Of a DNA stretch of 6,619 bases, positions 4,123-6,619 are shown piece by piece. The DNA is taken from NCBI GenBank assembly GCA_031278145.1, contig JAITLA010000008.1:1-6619 (forward strand), in the 5' to 3' direction. Positions within the stretch are counted from its first letter, which is position 1. Each line of letters opens with the position of its first letter. This stretch comes from Eubacteriales Family XIII. Incertae Sedis bacterium (GTDB taxonomy: Bacteria; Bacillota_A; Clostridia; Peptostreptococcales; Anaerovoracaceae). The notes below the pieces were generated by a model. It saw only the letters and a program-made list of their open reading frames with translations. It had not been told where the DNA came from and made no database searches. Position numbers and translations under genes: made by a program.

Positions 4123-6619
4123 TCAAATCGGACCGTTTGTATCCTCCGTCATGGCGCCGCCGCCGTCGGATTCCTTCTTTTCCGGTTTGTCCCCCGGCTT
4201 GTGATCGACAAACTTCACGCAGTATTCTTCCAGTGTTTCTATATTCTGCTCCCGCATGGTCCGCACAACCGCATCGCCCACGTAGCGGATATGCCACGGT
4301 TGATAGGAAACGCCGGTCACATCCTCCCACCTCGCCGGATAGCGCAGTATGAATCCGAAGTTTTCCGCGTTTTCCGCTATCCAAGCGGCCTCGGGCGTAC
4401 CCGTGAAGTCGTACATGCGCCCGCCGTCCACGGAGAGGTCGAACGCGAGGCCGGATTGGTTTTCGCTGAAGCCCGGACGGGCAAGCGGGTTCTCCGGCTT
4501 TTCCCGCGTGTCGCTCACGTTCGGGTTGTAGATCAGGTTTTGGTATTCGTAGGAGCGATAAGCCGAAGCGACGGTAATGTTCAGGTTTTCCCGCGCGGCG
4601 GCTTCCCGCAGGCGCGAGAAGGCTTCGGCGGCGCTCTTGTCCGCACGCATCAGCACGTTGTCGGGCAGTTGCACCATGTCCTCCGGCTCATAATCCGTAG
4701 GAACATTGTGGAACTTGTTGATCAGGATGGGCTGCTTGTCAAAATCGGAAATCATGACGGGGTCCTGATAGAACTTCAGGTCCACGCCGGCGTTTACGCG
4801 CCAGACCACCTCGTCGGCCGACAGGCCCGGGTTCGCTTCCCGGAAGGCCTCGTAGCGCTCCAGCTTGTCGGCCTCGAAGAAGTACATATCCTCTATCTTG
4901 GGTTCTCCCTGTATCAAATGTATGACATAGGAAATGGGAATGGCCGCATACCGGATTGCGGTGTGCACCGGTTTGTCGAGGAATTTCACCGCGAACATGA
5001 TGGGGGAATCGGCCAAGACCTGCACGGCCTTGTTCAATATCGGTATGCTCACGCTGTCGCTCTTGTACAGAAACGTCGTGCCGGTTATGAAGGCGGCGAG
5101 GATCAGGACCACGAGCGAAATAACGGATATATTCCGCTTGACGCGGCCCACGCCTTTCTTGAGCCAATATTTTTTTTGCGCCTTGATCTCGCGCTTGCGC
5201 TCCTTCCGAATGCGCGCCTGCTCTTTTTTTGCGAACCTTTCTTCGTTCTTCCTCTCGCGGACGGCTTCCCTTTTTTGGTGCTTCTTCTCCAGCCGCTGCT
5301 CGATTTTCGTCGCTTTTCGCTCGAAGCGCGCAAGCCGCTTTTCGTGCCTTGCCGCCTGCTTTGCGAGCTTCAGCTCGAATTTTTCTTCCTTTGTGAGCTT
5401 GGGTTTCTTGTTTTCTTCTTTTTTTGCCTTCTTCGCGGCTTTGATGGCCGCCTTTGCGGCCTTGTTTGCCCCCTTGTCCGGTTTTGCGGCCTTCTTCGCG
5501 AGGCTCGCGGCTTTTTTCGCCTCTTTCTTCGCGGCCTGTTCCGCCCGTTTTGCGGCCTTCTTGGGGTACTTCGCGGCAAAGGCCGCTTCCTTGGCTTCCT
5601 TTTCGGCCTTTTTCGCCTCTTCCTTGGCCTTTTTTAACGCCTTTTTCGCGTCGTCCTTCGCCTTCTTCGCCGCTTTTTTTTCGTTGTCTTTGATTTTTTT
5701 CGCGGCGGCCTTTTCTTTTTCTTTGGCTTTCTTTGCGGCGGCCTTATCCAAGGGCGGAGCTTCCGGCTCCGCCTTGTCTTTGTCTTTCGCGGAACCCTTT
5801 TTGATCGTCGCATTTTTGGCGGACGGCGTCGTTCTTTTCTTCACGTCCGATGCTTGCGCGGCTGCGGGCGTTTCATCCGGTTGCGCGGGCGCGGCGGGCG
5901 CCGCGGATTCCGCGGCGGCATCGCTCCGGCCGTCGCCGGAGATGGCGCGCTCCAGGTTTTCGGAGAAATCGAGCTTCTTGGCTCTGCGCTTGGGAGCGGA
6001 GCCTTTGGAGCGGACAAGAATCTTGCCCACGGACACGGCGGCAAGCAAAGCGACATCGCGCAGCTGCCGCAGCAGGCCGATCAGCCCGGTTCTGCCGTTC
6101 GCGAAGCGCAGGGCCTTGGTGTGCAATCGCCGTTGTTCCGCATCGGGCGGGGTGTCCGCCGGGCTTGGCGTGGCCTCGCCTTCGGTCCGGGCTTCGGGCG
6201 CTGCGTCCGCGTTTTCGGCCGGCGCGTCGGAAGCGCCCGTTTCGGCCTGTGCGTCCGCCTGCGCTTCCGCCTCGGCGCCTTCTTCGTCCGCGCCGCTCGC
6301 TTCGGTCGGGTCGTCCGACGGGCTTGGCGCGGCCTCGCCTTCGGTCTGGGCTTCGGGTGCTGCGTCCGCCGGGCGTGGCGCGGCCTCGCGTTCGGTCCGG
6401 GCTTCGGGCGCTGCGTCCGCGCTTTCGGCCTGAGCGTCCGCCTGCGATTCCGCCTCGTCCGCGCGAACGGCCGCCGGGGCCGGCGCAAGGCCTTCGACGG
6501 AAAACAGTTCTTCGATGGATTTTAGATCGACGCCGGAGGCGGATCCGGGCGGGGTGTCCGACGGGCTTGGCGTGGCCTCGCCTTCGGTCCGGGCTTCGGG
6601 CGCTGCGTCCGCGTTTTCG
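4123..6619 (-). CDS. Membrane-anchored VanY-like (M15B) protein, active site substituted, 5' partial
   Basis: The C-terminal part of a large protein; 831 residues lie in the window (numbered here from the right edge) and the start lies beyond it. The frame is open to the edge with no ATG or GTG. A TTG at 6126 would give 667 residues, but the same reading frame and repeats continue upstream, so that start is doubtful. Order: acidic Ala/Glu/Pro repeats (1-160); a mildly hydrophobic segment (about 174-202); a Lys/Ala/Glu-rich, probably long-helical region (260-494); one transmembrane helix (about 496-518); and an M15B domain (about 639-784). Basic residues just before the helix suggest a cytoplasmic N-terminus and an external domain. 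Family motifs are clear: SAYRSYEYQ (685-693), SENQSGLAFD (718-727), QPWHIRYVG (773-781). VanY-type enzymes, which trim the terminal D-Ala of peptidoglycan stems, have SEHQ and EPWH here: one zinc-ligand His is Asn720 and the catalytic Glu is Gln773, while Asp727 and His776 remain. It is therefore probably inactive as a peptidase; a binding, sensing or scaffold role is inferred. Co-oriented with alaS, 25 nt away. Confidence 0.9.
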   Translation of the reverse strand, partial: ENADAAPEARTEGEATPSPSDTPPGSASGVDLKSIEELFSVEGLAPAPAAVRADEAESQADAQAESADAAPEARTEREAAPRPADAAPEAQTEGEAAPSPSDDPTEASGADEEGAEAEAQADAQAETGASDAPAENADAAPEARTEGEATPSPADTPPDAEQRRLHTKALRFANGRTGLIGLLRQLRDVALLAAVSVGKILVRSKGSAPKRRAKKLDFSENLERAISGDGRSDAAAESAAPAAPAQPDETPAAAQASDVKKRTTPSAKNATIKKGSAKDKDKAEPEAPPLDKAAAKKAKEKEKAAAKKIKDNEKKAAKKAKDDAKKALKKAKEEAKKAEKEAKEAAFAAKYPKKAAKRAEQAAKKEAKKAASLAKKAAKPDKGANKAAKAAIKAAKKAKKEENKKPKLTKEEKFELKLAKQAARHEKRLARFERKATKIEQRLEKKHQKREAVRERKNEERFAKKEQARIRKERKREIKAQKKYWLKKGVGRVKRNISVISLVVLILAAFITGTTFLYKSDSVSIPILNKAVQVLADSPIMFAVKFLDKPVHTAIRYAAIPISYVIHLIQGEPKIEDMYFFEADKLERYEAFREANPGLSADEVVWRVNAGVDLKFYQDPVMISDFDKQPILINKFHNVPTDYEPEDMVQLPDNVLMRADKSAAEAFSRLREAAARENLNITVASAYRSYEYQNLIYNPNVSDTREKPENPLARPGFSENQSGLAFDLSVDGGRMYDFTGTPEAAWIAENAENFGFILRYPARWEDVTGVSYQPWHIRYVGDAVVRTMREQNIETLEEYCVKFVDHKPGDKPEKKESDGGGAMTEDTNGPI
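5136..5838 (-). other. Lys/Ala/Glu-rich low-complexity coding stretch, long basic helix
   Basis: This part of the vanY-like gene encodes about 235 residues dominated by Lys, Ala and Glu, with irregular AKKAKE-type repeats in the first half and a Lys/Arg/Glu-rich second half (RLARFERKATKIEQRLEKK). It has few helix breakers and spaced opposite charges, as expected of a coiled coil or single alpha-helix, and a net positive charge. It ends right before the transmembrane helix. At DNA level the minus strand is purine-rich with A-runs up to 8 nt. Comparable Lys/Ala-rich segments occur in TolA-like linkers and in histone-H1-like proteins; no homology is claimed. Confidence 0.8.
6144..6619 (-). repeat. 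In-frame repeats encoding Ala/Glu/Pro/Asp-rich tail
   Basis: Four related blocks start with GTCCG on the plus strand at 6154, 6313, 6364 and 6556. All spacings (159, 51, 192) are multiples of 3, so every block is in the vanY-like frame. The encoded consensus is ADAAPEARTEGEATPSP followed by S/A and D. The first and last blocks are nearly identical: 6144-6217 and 6546-6619 match at 73 of 74 bases, and the right-hand block runs off the window. Only 6487-6531, between the last two blocks, encodes less repetitive sequence (VDLKSIEELFSVEGL). The composition suggests a disordered acidic tail. Confidence 0.85.

Noticed and set aside
4201..5637. Plus-strand ORF of 478 codons opposite the vanY-like gene
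   Set aside because: It mirrors the M15B and lysine-rich coding sequence. Its Phe/Leu-rich C-terminus is simply the complement of Lys/Glu codons, not a membrane protein.
6124..6126. TTG as the start codon of the vanY-like gene
   Set aside because: No clear ribosome site precedes it, and the same frame stays open upstream to the window edge with protein-level repeats in phase, so the coding region most likely begins outside the window.
4934..6433. Plus-strand ORF of 499 codons, rich in Phe, Ala and Ser
   Set aside because: It is antisense to the Lys/Ala/Glu-rich region; the apparent hydrophobicity is a shadow of purine-rich codons on the other strand.
6081..6488. Minus-strand ORF of 135 codons, Arg/Pro-rich
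   Set aside because: It is an alternative frame of the acidic repeat region. The vanY-like frame is open across the whole region, keeps its repeats in phase and has GC-rich third positions.

Overview
The window looks like chromosomal DNA of a GC-rich Firmicute, most likely a Clostridia-type anaerobe. The reasons are the adjacent minus-strand genes alaS, ireB (UPF0297) and ruvX, an order known from Firmicutes (alaS-yrzL-yrrK in Bacillus subtilis), and an alanyl-tRNA synthetase with the Cys-rich insert I associate with clostridial enzymes. All convincing genes lie on the minus strand, so transcription runs from high to low coordinates. I cannot name the species from the sequence.

Layout in the direction of transcription. 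(1) 6619 to 4123: a large membrane-anchored protein of the VanY / M15B D-Ala-D-Ala carboxypeptidase family. Its 5' end lies beyond the right edge: the frame stays open to the edge with no ATG or GTG, so the TTG at 6126 is probably not the true start. It carries an acidic Ala/Glu/Pro-rich repeat region, a long Lys/Ala/Glu-rich basic region, one transmembrane helix and a C-terminal M15B domain. Two active-site positions are substituted (a zinc-ligand His to Asn, and the catalytic Glu to Gln), so it is probably a pseudoenzyme. (2) 4097 to 1452: complete alaS, starting 25 nt after the vanY-like stop, with its Shine-Dalgarno sequence in the gap. (3) A 146-nt gap holding a good promoter for the next two genes. 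(4) 1305 to 1054: ireB, encoding a small regulator phosphorylated by PASTA kinases in enterococci. (5) A GC-rich intrinsic terminator squeezed between ireB and ruvX. (6) 990 to 544: ruvX (yqgF). (7) 543 to 1: no gene. This part holds phased short repeats, a perfect 19-bp palindrome followed by a T-tract in the ruvX direction (the probable operon terminator), 2.8 tandem copies of a 102-bp repeat, and a small element with 25-bp terminal inverted repeats resembling a MITE or REP-type element.

How the genes may work together. The alaS, ireB and ruvX products are housekeeping or regulatory: Ala-tRNA charging, PASTA-kinase signalling of envelope stress, and 16S rRNA maturation or DNA repair. The vanY-like gene is the unusual member. 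A catalytically crippled D-Ala-D-Ala-binding domain outside the cell, tethered to a very long charged cytoplasmic tail and co-transcribed with alaS just upstream of ireB, could act as an envelope sensor or scaffold rather than a peptidase. That role is inference; the substitutions and the architecture are read directly from the sequence.
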